Made by a program: the position numbers and the translations under genes
NCBI GenBank assembly: GCA_958510875.1
Contig: OY294067.1
Coordinates: 136,121,726-136,185,725, forward strand
DNA length: 64,000 nucleotides
Origin: Endomychus coccineus
Taxonomy: Eukaryota > Arthropoda > Insecta > Coleoptera > Endomychidae
Direction of reading: 5' to 3'
Notes under the pieces: generated by a model
Seen by the model: the letters and a program-made list of their open reading frames with translations, nothing else
Database searches by the model: none
What the model was told of the DNA's origin: nothing
Shown: positions 48,343 through 58,899 of the stretch, one piece after another
How positions within the stretch are numbered: the stretch's first letter is position 1
Layout: every line of letters starts with the position of its first letter

Positions 48343-49500
48343 TTGGTGGGCGTTAACGTTTAGGTCGTTTCTCGTTCCGAACGTATTTTACATACATGAA
48401 ATGGAATCGAACATATCCACTAACGACCAAAATTTATCGACTAACGACTTCAACGATACATAGTTTTATTAAACGTCGATAGAAAAGATAGAGTTGTCAA
48501 CGTACCAGTTGTTCCTATTTCTGCACGCAATTCTCGTCCGAGAAATTAAATTGTGAAATTTTATACGCTTGACCCCCCCCCCCCTATATGAAAATCGAAG
48601 ATTACTCTAACGTAGTCGTTATGAGATGCGAATTTCAAAACTATGCATCGTCGTAGAAACAGATTCAGCGATCTTAGTGCGATAATTTCTGATCGGAAAT
48701 AGTATTCGGAGACATCTACCGAAATGTAATGCAATTTCGTCACAGTAACGTGAAGAGCGCCACCTATTGAAATGTAATGCGATCCCGTTGAGGTGATGTA
48801 AAAAGCGCCATCTTTCGAAATATAATGCAATTCCGATGTGACAACTTGGTGAGCGCCACCTATCGAAAAGTTATATCAATTTGTTACAAAAAGCAGATGA
48901 ACGCCATCTGGTAGAATTCCCTTGAACTTCCAATCAACGTGTACAGTATTAAATCTTCCATAGATGTCTCATGAATATCATGAAATTACTAAATCTGTGA
49001 ATGGGGTGGGTTTAATATTGTACAATTTAACCTCAATCGACTTCGCTCTCGAAACTCTGAATTGAATCTGATCAAAATTTTACCCCTTCTACCGTGATTT
49101 TCGTCAGAAATCAGTAGATTTTAGGATTTTTGTGACGTCAATTGGCTCTAGTCCAATGAGAATCGAGTATTCACTCAGCTGACCCTGAATTAACTATATA
49201 ATCAGCAAGCTTCTCGCCCGCGATCCTAAACCTCCTTGACCAGAGTAAGAACAACGTAGTAGTAAGAAGGAGCAGGCCGTCGCGGAGGTTTTATATATAA
49301 TATATATATAATATATATATTATATATATAGGGGTGCAGGGGGTGCTATGGGGGTACGTGGAGCCCCGTTAACTGTTTAAACTTGGCGTTAGCTTCTCGC
49401 GAGAACTGAAAGTTGCTTTCCACAATTTTCGTTGCCCCCGTGCTACGTCACGTATACGTCACGTAACTGTGAGTCATCACTGCTGCAAAAGTTTTCGCAG
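48343..49500 (-). repeat. Conserved element, copy B (inverted, without Fanzor)
   Basis: Matches copies A and C over its whole length, including the 48-bp minisatellite and a C-run near 48573-48584. The match starts at the CCAAT-box part (48343), where the others lead to Fanzor. Here the sequence switches to unrelated DNA followed by the 47.7 kb gene on the other strand, so Fanzor was lost or never inserted. Confidence 0.85.
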
Positions 49501-50690
49501 CTCGAAGAAATCCACCGGTGAGATTTCGTTTTAACAGATTTCATTCGAGGCAAAACTGTTTCTCGACGGAGCTAGTGCGCATGACGAGGAACTTTAAGTT
49601 TGGAGACTCGTTCGACGAGAGTTTCGTTCAAAGTTTTTGTAGCTCGAAGAAATCCACCGGTGAGAATTCGTTTCAACAAATTTCATTCGAGACAAAACTG
49701 TTTCTCGATGACGCTATTGCGCATGACGAGGAACTTGGAGATCTGTTCGACGAGAGATTCTAGGCGGACAGAGTTTGTTCATCAGAAAATATTTTACGAT
49801 TTCATTTCGCGAACGAGAGTTTCGTTCAAAGTTTTTCTAGCTCGAAGAAATCCACCGGTAAGATTTCGTTTAAACAAATTTCATCCGAGACAAAACTATT
49901 TCTCGATGAACGAGAGTTTCGTTCAAAGTATTTGTAGCTCGAAAAAATCCACCGGTGGAATTTCGTTTCAACAATTATTCGTTCGACGAGAGATTTTAGA
50001 CGGACAAAGTTTATTCATCAGAAAATATTTTACGATTTTATTTCTCGAACGAGATTCACGTTCAACGATTTTGCAGCTCGAAGAAATCCGCCGGTGAGAT
50101 TTCGTTTCAACAAATTTCATTCGAGGCAAAACTGTTTCTCGACGGAGCTAGTGCGCATGACGAGGAACTTATAAGTTTGGAGATCCGTTCGACGAGAGAT
50201 TCTACGCGGACAAAGTTTGTTCATCAAAAAATATTTTACGATTTCATTTCTCGAACGAGATTCACGTTCAAAGATTTTGTAGCTCGAAGAAATTCACCGG
50301 TGAGATTTCGTTTCAACAAATTTCATTCGAGATAAAACTGTTTCTCGATGACGCTAGTACGCATGACGAGGAACTTAAAAGTTTGGAGATTCGTTCGACG
50401 AAAGATTTTAGGCGGACAAAGTTTGTTCATCAGAAAATATTTCGCGATTTCATTTCTCGAACGAGATTCACGTTCAAAGATTTTACAGCTCGAAGAAATC
50501 CACCGGTGAGATTTCGTTCCAACAAATTTCATTCGAGGCAAAACTGTTTCTCGACGGAGCTAGTGCGCATGACGAGGAACTTTAAGTTTGGTGACTCGTT
50601 CGACGAGAGTTTCGTTCAAAGTTTTTGCAGCTCGAATAAATTTGCCGGTAGTGTGTCGAAAATCAGTTTTGCACGAATGCAAATCATTGC
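49500..50690. repeat. hr-like array 4
   Basis: Mixed units, some 142-base, some carrying the alternative GATTTCATTTCTCGAACGAG block with GATGAACAAACTT (inverse form), as in array 1. CACCGGTG cores recur throughout. It ends at the acidic-gene copy exactly as array 2 starts after its copy. Confidence 0.85.
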
Positions 50691-50705
50691 AAATAACAAA
50701 CAAGA

Positions 50706-50991
50706 CTAGATTTTAATATTTTTATTGTTGTTATTGGTATTGTTAGTGTCCGATACAGTTTCCAACCACTCTTCATACTGTTGTTGGAATTCGTCTTCTT
50801 CCTCCTCGTCATCGGTCCAATTGAGGACTGCCTCGTCATCTCGTCGAATCATCGCCCAGAGATCCTCCCAACCTGGTCGTTCGAACATGGGAGGAACATG
50901 TTCTTTGAGTCGTCTGTTTTCTACCGTTCCCTCTCGATCGGTTGACACGTTTTCTCGATTATTATCGTTGTTGTTGTTGTTGTTCGATACA
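50706..50991 (-). pseudogene. 5'-truncated copy of the 11.2 kb acidic gene
   Basis: Matches the 11159-11485 protein from the Asn run to the C-terminus (PPM-ERPGWEDLWAMIRRDDE-VLNW), with changes. There is no in-frame ATG; the match ends near 50,991, and a stop lies just upstream. The break is about 75 bases before the P74 start, on the opposite strand, so P74's promoter replaced the gene's 5' end. The 3' end is next to hr array 4, as in the parent. Confidence 0.7.
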
Positions 50992-51067
50992 CTAGTGAAA
51001 AATCATCGTTTCAATCCGTAAATTTCTGACTATAACTTTCCAACCCCACCGAATAACTAAGAATTCG

Positions 51068-53485
51068 ATGACATCGACGAACGATAATAGCAAGAACCGT
51101 AGCGACGGAGACTTGGACGTTACCGCGATAATAGGATTCACTGCGAAAGATTCGCGAGACGCTAAATCCTATTCGGGATATCGAAATATACTCAATGTAC
51201 GAAATAGATGTATGAAAAGCGATTCGCACATGTTCTCGCATACTAATTTGGAAATCAGGGCAGCGAATCCGATCGAGGATTACTCGTTCGAATCTGAATT
51301 CGTCGACCGTGCCATAACGACCGAATGGAAATTTAACGAGAACGGATGTTTGACAACGTCTTGTTTCTCGACGTTTCCTTTGAGCGAATCTTGCAAGCCC
51401 GACACGACACCTTTCAGTTTCGGATTGCCTCACGGCAAACGTATGAACGCCTGTGCGCCGGTATGTTTCAATTCCCGCTCGAGAAACGTACCGTCGGATA
51501 TTTCGTCGCAATCGACAAAGTCGTCTTTACACGGAGACGAACACAACGTGCCGCCCTATCTGATATGGTACAAGAGCGCTTGTCTGTTGGAAAATCAGCA
51601 TTTGGTGTCGTTTTTCGTGGATCCTTCGCGACATTATACCGACCAAATCGATCCGGTCGGATTTTCGTTATACGTGACCGAATTGGGTGCCGATCGGAAT
51701 CCGATCACCTGCGCTCGTATCGATACAACGTATTGCAAATCGTTCTATATGAATTATATGAAAGATGAAGATGCTACAGACGGCGACGACGAGGACGACA
51801 TGGCTTGTGGCTTCGAAGGAAGTCTCTATTACGTTCAATTATTCGTAGGTTCGTCTCTGATACGGATGGTAAAAATGACGGCGAACGTTTTCGAACAATC
51901 GGTATACGAAATTCGACGGCTATTCGAGCATACGCACGCGAACGATCTATCGCCATTTTTACGACATTTTCCCGTTACCGTTCCCTTCTTGAATTCCGTG
52001 TTGGATTGGAAGCGATTTCGTAATTCGTCGAAACGTTACGTGTCCGACGACATACTACTGTCACAGTTGGGCTTGACCGATGCCGATAAGCGTGAACGAC
52101 TCTACTGGACGGACGAATATTCTCAGATCGAAGATGGTCGCAACGACAAATACGGCGGTCGTCTGGTGGAGAAACTCCACAAGCAGCGACAAAATATCGT
52201 CGGACATCAAGCAAAATTTTCCGTGTCCGCAGATCGTTCGAACGACAACGATACCGTCGAATCATCTACGCATAACGATACCGGCGCCGACAACGAAACA
52301 TCATCGGTCAACACGTTAACGAGCGATATCGTACAGAACGTCTTGATACCGCACAGCAAACGATTACGACGTGAGATCGCAGCTTTGTCGTCGAGAACTA
52401 GAAGAACGACGACGACGACGACGACGACGATGATGACGCCTGAGGCGACAGACGTGAACGACGTCGATCGCGATAACGACGAACTCGATAACGACGTGTA
52501 CGCTGAGTCGTTCGGACAGACGATGCAACAAATCTTAACGGCCATCGGTGGTATGTTATCGACCACGCACAACCTAAAGGAATTATCTTTCCAGTTGAGT
52601 GCGGACGTGAGTTCGGCAGTTTTGGAACAATGGATCACCAAGATCGGTCCGGAAATTTTGAAATCTTTCCTACAATCTGACCTGTTACGGGGTGGCAAGA
52701 CGATCGCCGCCAAATTACTGGCCACTTCGCTGTCGAATACCATGACACACGTGCTGATAGATTCGATCGTAACGACTATCGGCAGACAAGCTATAGCTTT
52801 GTCGGGCTTAGCCGTATCGGCGCTGAGCATAGTCGGATGGTTGACGATCATCGGTCCTTTGATCGATATCGTTTTCCAATTTATATGGGATCCGTTGAAG
52901 TTTTCCGTGCCCGCGTATTCCGACGCCCTATTACGTAAAATCAGCGAAGGTGCTCTGTTGGAACGACAAATCAACTATGGAATGCGACGAATCGAAATGA
53001 CGCCGTATACGTTTTGGCGTTTACACGTCAGAAAGGACGGGACACGTACCGTGGACGTCGAAGAATCCCTCGACATATTGAAACATACGTTCGTTTATTT
53101 TCGTCATAGAACCGTCACGTCGGACGGTAGTCTGGTCGATTGGACGACGCACGGTAACGTTAAATTAGGCGGAGAACACGACGACGACGACGATGACGTT
53201 TCGTTTTCGACGCGAGACATGCGGATGATTTTCAATAGGTTGATGATCAGAAATATGCTGTTGGACTTGGACGATGTGACATATTACGAAGCGGCCATGA
53301 CGACCAGACGTGATTACGCAAAAATCGTACATAAAACGTACGTACCTGTCGCGATGATTACCATTTGTGCAGCCATATGGCTGTTACCCATAACGATATC
53401 TTTCGTATTTGTCGTGTGTATCTTGTCGATAACGTGTATAATGGTTTCGTCTTGTGTATTCGGCGATAACGCAAAACGCCCGTGA
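51068..53485 (+). CDS. p74: P74 / PIF-0 homolog
   Basis: An 805-residue envelope attachment protein of the PIF complex. It has no N-terminal anchor; a Cys-rich N-terminal ectodomain, an Asp/Thr-rich middle, a long hydrophobic central region (about 571-620) and a C-terminal double membrane segment (about 757-797) match the P74 plan. Baculovirus P74 is about 650 residues; extra length here comes from an Asp/Thr-rich middle (about 385-475) with triplet-repeat Thr and Asp runs. The ATG is preceded by ACTAAG at 51056-51061, a late-type motif. Adjacent PIF-2 is convergent with it. Confidence 0.82.
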   Translation: MTSTNDNSKNRSDGDLDVTAIIGFTAKDSRDAKSYSGYRNILNVRNRCMKSDSHMFSHTNLEIRAANPIEDYSFESEFVDRAITTEWKFNENGCLTTSCFSTFPLSESCKPDTTPFSFGLPHGKRMNACAPVCFNSRSRNVPSDISSQSTKSSLHGDEHNVPPYLIWYKSACLLENQHLVSFFVDPSRHYTDQIDPVGFSLYVTELGADRNPITCARIDTTYCKSFYMNYMKDEDATDGDDEDDMACGFEGSLYYVQLFVGSSLIRMVKMTANVFEQSVYEIRRLFEHTHANDLSPFLRHFPVTVPFLNSVLDWKRFRNSSKRYVSDDILLSQLGLTDADKRERLYWTDEYSQIEDGRNDKYGGRLVEKLHKQRQNIVGHQAKFSVSADRSNDNDTVESSTHNDTGADNETSSVNTLTSDIVQNVLIPHSKRLRREIAALSSRTRRTTTTTTTTMMTPEATDVNDVDRDNDELDNDVYAESFGQTMQQILTAIGGMLSTTHNLKELSFQLSADVSSAVLEQWITKIGPEILKSFLQSDLLRGGKTIAAKLLATSLSNTMTHVLIDSIVTTIGRQAIALSGLAVSALSIVGWLTIIGPLIDIVFQFIWDPLKFSVPAYSDALLRKISEGALLERQINYGMRRIEMTPYTFWRLHVRKDGTRTVDVEESLDILKHTFVYFRHRTVTSDGSLVDWTTHGNVKLGGEHDDDDDDVSFSTRDMRMIFNRLMIRNMLLDLDDVTYYEAAMTTRRDYAKIVHKTYVPVAMITICAAIWLLPITISFVFVVCILSITCIMVSSCVFGDNAKRP

Positions 53486-53580
53486 AAGAGCGAAAAAAAA
53501 AACAACAACAACAACGACTAATAGAAAATGTTTGTTTATTCGCCCACATAATTGTAAATACATTATCAAATAATATCTGA

Positions 53581-54963
53581 CTACTGGGATGGTTCATTGT
53601 CGAGTACGTTGCGGGCGAAATGAGATAATCCTCCTGAAATGTATATCTTCCCGTTGACACATGCCGCTTGTTTCGAGTCGAACGTACGAGTTCCACACGG
53701 TAAAAGCATATCGTGCGGATCGATACGTGAATCGTCGAACGCTTTGCGACAAGCTCTACCGATACGAGTGTACGAGTCTTTCTTCGACCAACCGCTCAAA
53801 CAGGGCGAACATCGTTGATGTAATTTTATCGTTTTCAACGACGACATCATGGCATCCTTGTAGTCGTTATCGTCGCTTCTGCCGTTGTCGCTACCGTTGT
53901 GATCGTTGTTCCTGTTGTTGTTGTTGTTGTTATTATTATTATCGTTATTCGTATCGTCCTTTTTGTCGTGGTGTAGTCCTTCGATGCAGGTGCACGTACC
54001 TTCCGTAAAATTGGGTACGATCTGTGGGACGGCGTTGAAAATTTGTGCCGCGCATCCGTTTCGTACGCGATCGAAACGCGAAAATTCGGAAGCTATCAGT
54101 TTGTTATGCATAAAGTCGTATCGTATCGATTCCACCGCTCGCAACGTGCTCACTCCTGTATCGGGATGAACTTCGGTGTCTGTACATTGGAAACGATAGA
54201 CTGGTGCATTGTTCGACGACGACGACGACGAACGTTCGATCAGTTCATTTTCCGGGTCGGCACCGACGGTCAGCGTGGTAGGTATGCGATTGCGATAACA
54301 TCGACCGGTCAAATTGTCTTTCAGGTATCCGTTACAGCCGACGATTTCACAGCCATCTTCGCCGCCGAATAAACTAGTTTTCGGGTGACATTTCCAACTG
54401 TCGAACGTTTTTACTAGTCGCGACGTGTTCGTATTACAATTGACCACGTGCGTAGGCACGCAATAGGCGCCCTGTTTGGCCATTATCGATCTGTCGACGA
54501 CGAACGAGTTTTCGTTGACGTATTTATAGCGGAAATCCTTCGAATTACACAATTCCGTACAATCTATCGGTATATCGTCCGGGCCTAGATATAAACCTCC
54601 ACGAGAAACGCACCTTTTAGCATCGGCGTCAATTTCCATTTGTCCGTCGTTCACGTACTTTTCGGCGTAAGTCACAGACGGTAAATCGTCCAAGTTCCAA
54701 GCGCTATGTAACATATCGTTTTGCCGTCCAAGTTTGTCGTCGTCGTCATCGTCGTCGTCAACGATATCGGTAACGTCGGCATCCGAATTTCCGATGACAC
54801 GCGCAAATTTATCGAGCGGTTTCACGTATACTTTATAAACCAACAACATCGTTATACAACAAACGACGATGAATAATATTTTTTTCGACGGAATCGATGA
54901 TAACGACGACGACACCGACGACCGTTCGTCGTACCGTCGATCCGTGGCGGATAAGGATCGCAT
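53581..54963 (-). CDS. pif-2: PIF-2 homolog
   Basis: A 460-residue envelope protein; start at ATG 54963 because the upstream frame has only GTG and is a (CA)n microsatellite. N-terminal membrane anchor (about 26-45), Asp run near 70-80, then the PIF-2 Cys pattern: CVSRGG, DCTELC, YCVPTHVVNC, W-CHP, CEIVGC, CTCIEG. The GLYLGPDDIPIDC block is characteristic. Asn-rich insertion (about 340-370). Known family length is about 380; the extra is low complexity. Convergent with P74. Confidence 0.82.
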   Translation of the reverse strand: MRSLSATDRRYDERSSVSSSLSSIPSKKILFIVVCCITMLLVYKVYVKPLDKFARVIGNSDADVTDIVDDDDDDDDKLGRQNDMLHSAWNLDDLPSVTYAEKYVNDGQMEIDADAKRCVSRGGLYLGPDDIPIDCTELCNSKDFRYKYVNENSFVVDRSIMAKQGAYCVPTHVVNCNTNTSRLVKTFDSWKCHPKTSLFGGEDGCEIVGCNGYLKDNLTGRCYRNRIPTTLTVGADPENELIERSSSSSSNNAPVYRFQCTDTEVHPDTGVSTLRAVESIRYDFMHNKLIASEFSRFDRVRNGCAAQIFNAVPQIVPNFTEGTCTCIEGLHHDKKDDTNNDNNNNNNNNNRNNDHNGSDNGRSDDNDYKDAMMSSLKTIKLHQRCSPCLSGWSKKDSYTRIGRACRKAFDDSRIDPHDMLLPCGTRTFDSKQAACVNGKIYISGGLSHFARNVLDNEPSQ

Positions 54964-55064
54964 AACGTACGTGTATATGTGTGTGTGTGTGTGTACGTGT
55001 GTATTCGAATTAAACACGAGTCGATCTTACTTTTGGGTATAAAGATCACGATGAAATGGCGTTT

Positions 55065-55484
55065 CTAGCGATTATGCAAAAATATCGAAATATTCATCCA
55101 GGCGTTAAAGATCACGACGATCAAGTTACCGATCATCCAGTAAACTCCGCTGGCAGTCGCACGAGAATAATTACAATACAACGTGAAGAGCGTGAACAGC
55201 AAGATCGTCATCGACGTGTAAAACGAATAAAATTCGTTATTATCTATCACGTTGTCGCGCAAGGACGCGTACATCGAATCTATCTTACGCGCGATCTTTC
55301 GTTTCGCACTAGCGTCATTTCTGACGGCGGTCGACACGCCGTAATTCGGATTATAATTGCTGCTGCTGCTGCTGCTGCTTCCGACGCCGTTAACGCTCGA
55401 CGAAGAAGAAACCGCGTTAGGTGCGATCGTCGTCGATTCTATATGTTCCATTACGCCGTCTACTATCTTATAAGAAACGAACAT
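55065..55484 (-). CDS. Small two-membrane-span protein, 139 aa
   Basis: Start at ATG 55484, whose bases overlap the ATG of the next gene (CATG). Ser run, then a basic stretch, then two hydrophobic segments (about 92-108 and 117-134). The longer frame adds an artefactual poly-Leu stretch opposite the Ser run of the next gene. It could be a small envelope protein; several PIFs are of this size, but I cannot assign it. Confidence 0.62.
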   Translation of the reverse strand: MFVSYKIVDGVMEHIESTTIAPNAVSSSSSVNGVGSSSSSSSNYNPNYGVSTAVRNDASAKRKIARKIDSMYASLRDNVIDNNEFYSFYTSMTILLFTLFTLYCNYSRATASGVYWMIGNLIVVIFNAWMNISIFLHNR

Positions 55485-56208
55485 GAAAAGAGTATCACGA
55501 CCAAAACGGAAAATAACCAAAAAAATTAACAACGGTATTGGTAGTAGTAGTAGTAGTAGTAGTAGTAGTAATAGTACAAAATGGATTAAAACTAGCAATT
55601 CTGCCCGCCTGAACGCTTTAATTTCGACGTTGTATTCGCAATCGGACAATTCCAAGTTGAAAGCTATCTCGTTCGATCAGTCGAAACAGGACGTCCGAAA
55701 TGAAATCATAAAACAGACACACATGGTTCCTATAGCGAATTCCGGTGGACCGACTATACACGACGTACGACGTTATTACAACGTGTCGACCTTAGGTCGA
55801 GGAACTGACATATATCTGTTGACTGCGAAACACGCAACCAAGGGAACGACGACGACGACGAATCGTGAAGGGTCTCAACCGACAACCGCGTCCGTTTCTT
55901 TGGTACAAAAACGACGACGACGGCTGTCTCGACCGAATAATCTCGGCAAAAAAACAACCAATAAAACGCTAATCAAGAAGAAAAAGAAACCGATCGTGAA
56001 TAGAACGTCTATCGCGAAAACGGTACGTCGACCCGGGCGACACACGAAGGTCGGTGCTGCCGGAGGAACGGTAATTCCGCGTAAAATAAACGGTATGTTC
56101 GCGTTAGAGGATGCGGAAAGACGTTCTACGAATACGACCGGCAACGGTGGATCTTTAAACAGAGAAAATTTACTGAAAAAGCGCATTCCGGCCACTATGT
56201 TATTGTAA
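55483..56208 (+). CDS. Basic protein, 241 aa
   Basis: ATG 55483 with TTATAAG at 55468-55474, 9 bases upstream. Highly basic: KRVSRPKRKITKK at the start, a Ser run (about 21-29), KRRRRLSR and KKKKKP in the middle. No fold recognised. It is a candidate DNA-binding or packaging protein, by charge only. It starts divergently from the two-span protein with a 2-bp ATG overlap. Confidence 0.72.
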   Translation: MKRVSRPKRKITKKINNGIGSSSSSSSSSNSTKWIKTSNSARLNALISTLYSQSDNSKLKAISFDQSKQDVRNEIIKQTHMVPIANSGGPTIHDVRRYYNVSTLGRGTDIYLLTAKHATKGTTTTTNREGSQPTTASVSLVQKRRRRLSRPNNLGKKTTNKTLIKKKKKPIVNRTSIAKTVRRPGRHTKVGAAGGTVIPRKINGMFALEDAERRSTNTTGNGGSLNRENLLKKRIPATMLL

Positions 56209-56254
56209 CTCTCGCTCGTACGCCCAAACGGTTCGTCGACGAACCTTTCACGTC

Positions 56255-56322
56255 ATACAAATGTATCTCATGACGCGGTCACACGTTGGATGTAATTGAA
56301 TGAGTAAGTAAATAAGACGACG
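56255..56322 (+). promoter_or_regulatory. Diverged Fanzor-end motif plus TAAG promoter
   Basis: ACAAATGTATCTCATGACGC followed by GGTCACACGTTGGATGTAAT resembles the right-end motif. Two TAAG motifs (56305-56308 and 56313-56316) precede the ATG at 56323. The first is weak evidence; the second is late-type. Confidence 0.45.
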
Positions 56323-57313
56323 ATGCAGAATCAAAATCGACAGCGATCGCTCGACCCGATCGAGGAACCTGAACACGAGCAATATGAAAGAGTGAGTACA
56401 CCTCTATTGACTGCCGAAGCGGCCGCGAATTTTATCCAATCATATCCTGACCCCGATGGCCTTACGATGTTTCTCTTCGATCACGGCGTTAGTGATCTTA
56501 ATGCGTCACCTCTATCCGATATAGCAACACCGCCACCGTTCGATGAGGATCTTCTACACGATCAAACGACATCGTGTAATTCTTGGTTCGAACACCAATA
56601 TCACAATGCCAATAATGTACGATCGTCCCCATCACCAGTATCCTCACCGGTTTTCGTTCCGACACCAACGTCACAAGGGAAAGGAAAACAGTTAAATCCA
56701 TCGATCGGGAAAGAAATACAACGAAACCCAGTGATGGAACAAATTTACAATATTCCGTCGAAGACGATCGATAATAATAATTCGCGGTCGGAAACTGATA
56801 GTGTAGCGACAAAAAAAATCAACATTATTAGTATCGGTAAAAAGGGAATTCCATCGAAAACGGCCAAGTTACCTTCAAAGTCGTTGGCATCGAAAAGAGG
56901 TATATACGAAAATCCGTTACCGTCAACTTCGTCCACGGAGATTGTACCGTCGGTGAACGGTAAAAATATTAGAATCGGAAAGCGCAAAATTTACAATAAA
57001 ACGAAACAATCTCCCGTTGCGAACGATAAAAACGACGGGAAAAGAGCTGGAGATACGTCTAATTCCACGGTAAACGTGAAACAAATGAGGACGATCTACC
57101 GCACGAATAATAGTGATGACAATAATAACAACGGAAACGTTGACGTTAACGACAACGACGACGCGGACGATGACGACAGTAATAATAATAATAATATCGA
57201 TAATAACAATCGTAAGAATAAAACACTCGTACGTCCGGCGAACGTCAGACGTGGTATACGATGGATGGAAACCGATCGCGGTGCTAACAATAACGACGAC
57301 GATGACGAAGACG

Positions 57314-57349
<36 letters not shown>

Positions 57350-58161
57350 GCGATAAAGACGGCACGGACGGCGATGATAGCGATGATGAAGATCCATTGA
57401 TAAATTTCAAACGTATTCCACCGAAACGCAGGCATCGTCAATTAGAAACGGATAATGTTAATCCGAGAAGACCGCCCGCGAAAGGTGGTTTCGGTACGCA
57501 GAAAATGGGCCGATCTCGTAATATCGACTATTTGAACAGCGAAAATCGTAAAAAGTTGCTCAATGGCATATGTACCGATACGAAAGGACGGTGGGTCAAG
57601 TGCAAAAATCTAATACCAAAATATAATTTCAAAGACGTGCATCAATCGAAATGGCTGACACCCAGTCATATATGTGCTTTGGAAATCACACTGGCCATGC
57701 TGGAAAATTGTACGAAACACACCGTGCGTCAGTTCGTTTATTCGGTAACCAATTTCCTGTCGACGAACGATAATTATAATACCGTAGCACCGATACCGCT
57801 GAGTCGTTGTATAAGTCATCTCGTGTATGCTCTGCAACATTTCGACGTATGCACGGGAACGCACGATTTCGTTGACGTATTATGCGAATGTTACGGTGAT
57901 GATAATAATAGAAAATTGTTGAAGAAACATCTCAAATCATTCATCAAAGTTAACGATCCTCCGGTGTACGTTTTGGCAGATATCAAAGAAAAGCTCCGCG
58001 AAATTGTCGATCAATACAAATACGTTTACGACATAAACGCTTTCGTTCCCAATATCGCTGAAGATCAATCGCCCGTAGATTATGCTATGCGATTGACGGG
58101 AGTGAAACCTACAAAACTGAACGAGCTAAGAACTCGCCTGTCAAACGGCAATTTCGACTAG
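56323..58161 (+). CDS. Unknown 612-aa protein with acidic middle
   Basis: ATG 56323. The N-terminal 230 residues are Ser/Thr/Pro-rich and disordered; the middle (about 265-370) is dominated by Asn and Asp runs and a Gly run made by triplet repeats; the C-terminal 210 residues are globular and Cys-containing (GRWVKCKNL, CALEITLAMLENC, CISHLVYALQ, CECYGD). This last part is probably the functional domain. No family is recognised. Confidence 0.75.
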
Positions 58162-58218
58162 TACCGATCGGTCGTACGACGATACGTCAGGGTGGCCGTA
58201 GCACACAACTCATTCGAT

Positions 58219-58261
58219 ATGTCGTCGAATAACCAGACATCATCATCATCGTCGTCGTCGT

Positions 58262-58297
<36 letters not shown>

Positions 58298-58671
58298 CGT
58301 TCTGGTCATCGTTAGCATATACCAGAGATGTCGAGGATTATCTATTAGCAAACATCTCTACAGGCTTTTGCCCGTATTGTCTTCAATATTTTTGTTACTG
58401 TGAAACGTCCATAAATTTTCATCGATTCTTGACTATGCTATATTTCAAGAAATATTCAGGCCGGAACGAATCGAACACGAACGTCGCACTCGTCGTCGTC
58501 AACGGTGGTGATGCCGTATCAGAAGCCGATCAAAAAAAAATGTTGTTCGCGGACGAAGAAATGTTTTTGTCCGACGAAGAATCCGATCGGTCAAATCTGT
58601 CGAACCAATCGACGTTGACGACGACTACGACGACGACGACGACGAAAGCGGATAAAACCAGTAACCTATAA
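58219..58671 (+). CDS. Small Cys-rich protein, 150 aa
   Basis: ATG 58219 chosen over an upstream GTG. Ser and Ala runs at the start (CAG and TCA repeats), then FCPYCLQYFCYC, which could bind zinc, and an acidic Ser/Thr tail. The 3' flank (58678-58740) is nearly identical to that of the gene ending at 4391, including ATTCGAATAAAAATGT (poly(A) signal). Confidence 0.65.
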
Positions 58672-58734
58672 TAATTGAATGTATTTCACGTATAATTCGA
58701 ATAAAAATGTTAGAAAATATTGCGATTTATTTCA

Positions 58735-58837
58735 ACCCCGTTTACAGCTAACGTGACCACTGCGAGATACGAATTCCACCATTATGCGGAACATAAAGAT
58801 GAACGACCGATGATACGCTGACGAGAGTGTATAAATA
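58735..58837. promoter_or_regulatory. Fanzor right-end-like motif and TATA box
   Basis: The inverted motif (CTAACGTGACCACTGCGAGA then TACGAATTCCACCATTATGC) is followed by TATAAATA at 58830-58837 and TCAGT at 58855-58859 (27 bases apart), giving an early-type promoter for the next gene. The motif faces the opposite way from the gene. Confidence 0.55.
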
Positions 58838-58899
58838 CGGCTGCGACAGCAATGTCAGTTCAGTTCAGTTCAGTTCAGTCGACCTTATCCACGTCAGAT

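Noticed and set aside
55056..55529. Plus-strand frame of 157 codons
   Set aside because: It is the shadow of the two-span membrane gene on the minus strand and its Ala run is the opposite of a Ser run.
56923..57441. Long minus-strand frames with Val, Ile or Ser runs
   Set aside because: They arise from the GAC/AAT triplet repeats of the 56.3-58.2 kb gene.
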